DNA of 34,931 bases from contig NZ_JAKKDU010000002.1 in NCBI RefSeq assembly GCF_021728535.1, forward strand, positions 1 through 34,931. The letters run 5' to 3'. Below the pieces are notes generated by a model. It had not been told where the DNA came from and searched no databases. It worked only from the letters and a program-made list of their open reading frames with translations. This DNA is from Wocania arenilitoris (GTDB taxonomy: Bacteria > Bacteroidota > Bacteroidia > Flavobacteriales > Flavobacteriaceae). Each line of letters opens with the position of its first letter. The first letter of the stretch is position 1. Made by a program: the position numbers and the translations under genes. Positions 33,841-34,931 of the stretch are shown in pieces.

Positions 33841-34931
33841 ATGATGGATAGAAGGCAATTTATAGGAACTGCAGGGAGTGCCAGTTTGTTTCTTTTAGCA
33901 GGAGGATTTGCTTCCTGTATGAATAAGAAAACTTTTGGCGAATTTGTTTTTTTGGAAGCTGAGCAGTTTGAAAATCATGGCGGTTGGGATTTAGATCAAC
34001 AAACCATGGATCAAATGGGATCGCCATACTTACTTGCACATGGTTTGGGAATTCCTGTTGAAGATGCGCGCACTAAGATTGTTTTTCCTTCTTCTGGTAA
34101 ATATCGTGTTTGGGTACGCACACGTGATTGGGTAGCTCCGTGGAATGTACCTGGAGCACCTGGTAAATTTCAGGTTCTTGTCAACGATACGCCACTGCAG
34201 GAAACCTTTGGTACAAAAGGAGCTGAATGGAATTGGCACGATGGAGGTGTTGTAGAAGTGGATAACGAAGCAAAGGTTTCATTACACGATTTAACAGGTT
34301 TTGAGGGACGTTGTGATTCTATTCTTTTTTGTAAGGATCTAGATTTCACACCAACTAATGAACTTGAAGCATTAACAAAATTTAGAAGAAACTTATTAGG
34401 TCTTTCAGATACACCTGAAGATGGTGGTAGTTTTGATTTTGCAGTTATAGGAGGAGGTTTTGCAGGAACCTGTTCGGCATTGTCTGCAGCTAGAAATGGA
34501 TTGAAAGTAGCTTTAATACAAGACAGACCTGTTTTGGGAGGTAATGGAAGCTCAGAAGTTCGTGTGTGGCCAGAAGGAAAAATACAACAAGAACCTTATC
34601 CGCATATTGGAGATATTGTAGAAGAAATTGCACCCGATTTGGCAGATCCGAAATACGGATCTAGAAACGCGGTACATGGAGCAGCATATAACGATGCTAG
34701 AAAGCTTGAAGTTGTTGGCAACGAACCTCTCATAACCTTGTTTCTAGATGAGCGTGCCATTCAGGTTGAAACGAAAGACGAAAACATTACAGGGGTTATC
34801 ATTCAAAACACAAAAACAGCCGTTTATACAAAGATAAAAGCTAAGTTTTTTGCAGATTGTACGGGCGATGCAACAATAGGTTATTTAGCTGGCGCCGATT
34901 ATGAAATGTCTTCTTCCGAAGTTATGGGGAT
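33841..34931 (+). CDS. FAD-dependent oxidoreductase, Tat-exported, partial at window end
   Basis: The open frame runs from ATG at 33841 (or ATG at 33844) past the window edge; 363 codons are visible. MMDRRQFIGTAGSASLFLL is a Tat-type signal, here with two Arg followed by QFIG. A beta-rich segment (about 35-165: EFVFLEAEQFENHGGWDLD, GKYRVWVRTRDWV, GKFQVLVNDTPL) looks like a galactose-binding or carbohydrate-binding module fused in front. The FAD-binding Rossmann motif VIGGGFAGTCSALSAARNG starts at about residue 202, followed by LGGNGSSEVRVW, typical of the FAD_oxidored (PF12831) family, and FADCTGDATIGYLAGA. Family members occur in PULs, but their sugar substrate is generally unknown. The C-terminal part is not in the window. 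Confidence 0.88.
   Translation, partial: MMDRRQFIGTAGSASLFLLAGGFASCMNKKTFGEFVFLEAEQFENHGGWDLDQQTMDQMGSPYLLAHGLGIPVEDARTKIVFPSSGKYRVWVRTRDWVAPWNVPGAPGKFQVLVNDTPLQETFGTKGAEWNWHDGGVVEVDNEAKVSLHDLTGFEGRCDSILFCKDLDFTPTNELEALTKFRRNLLGLSDTPEDGGSFDFAVIGGGFAGTCSALSAARNGLKVALIQDRPVLGGNGSSEVRVWPEGKIQQEPYPHIGDIVEEIAPDLADPKYGSRNAVHGAAYNDARKLEVVGNEPLITLFLDERAIQVETKDENITGVIIQNTKTAVYTKIKAKFFADCTGDATIGYLAGADYEMSSSEVMG

Noticed and set aside
34030-34239. Minus-strand frame of 69 codons inside the oxidoreductase region
   Set aside because: It is a shadow of the plus-strand gene, which runs open from 33841 to the window end with clear FAD-binding motifs.
1-34931. CRISPR array, tRNA or rRNA genes, riboswitch
   Set aside because: No regularly spaced repeats, no cloverleaf or rRNA-like segments, and no recognisable riboswitch core were seen on either strand.

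Overview
The window is a low-GC stretch of a Bacteroidetes genome, most likely a marine flavobacterium. The evidence is a SusC/SusD pair, Bacteroidetes-type lipoprotein signals, a type IX secretion C-terminal domain, a TTTG/TAnnTTTG-like promoter, and eight intact S1-family sulfatases. It reads as one large polysaccharide utilization locus (PUL) for a heavily sulfated polysaccharide. No polysaccharide lyase or endo-acting hydrolase is present. The enzymes are exo-type, so the substrate is probably a sulfated galactan or a mixed galactose/fucose polymer. That substrate is an inference; no gene here proves it.

Layout. (1) Positions 1-385, minus strand: a truncated, frameshifted second copy of the 5' part of the sulfatase at 2769-4376. 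(2) Positions 386-25134, all minus strand: a convoy running 25134 to 386. Its order is sulfatase, sulfatase, sulfatase, unknown secreted protein, CstA-like transporter, DUF5703/GH95-like hydrolase, sulfatase, clan GH-D hydrolase, sulfatase, clan GH-D hydrolase, sulfamidase-like sulfatase, sulfatase, IS21 relic, sulfatase. Most products carry a lipoprotein signal, so they should act in the periplasm or at the outer membrane. (3) Positions 25135-26074: a divergent control region that also holds a broken 5' end of a GH95-like gene. (4) Positions 26075-30714, plus strand: susC-like and susD-like genes ending in a strong terminator. (5) Positions 30840-32867, plus strand: a secreted M43-type metalloprotease with PKD and type IX sorting domains, followed by another terminator. 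(6) Positions 32868-33840: a relic-rich gap with a transposase-like tail, an inverted second copy of the control region, and the last codons of a lost sulfatase. (7) Position 33841 to the window edge, plus strand: the start of a Tat-exported FAD-dependent oxidoreductase.

Inferred working model: SusC/SusD import oligosaccharides, the periplasmic sulfatases strip sulfate esters at different positions, and the clan GH-D and GH95-like enzymes remove the exposed sugars. The CstA-like permease may move a small product of catabolism. No HTCS, SusR, ECF-sigma/anti-sigma or formylglycine-generating enzyme gene is in the window, so regulation and sulfatase maturation must be encoded elsewhere.

The least expected signal is the record of rearrangement. 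There are four or more gene relics, an IS21 remnant, and a conserved 200-300 bp promoter block present as two inverted copies about 8 kb apart around susC/susD/protease. Both copies share an 11-bp-period direct repeat and a palindrome that look like regulator sites.
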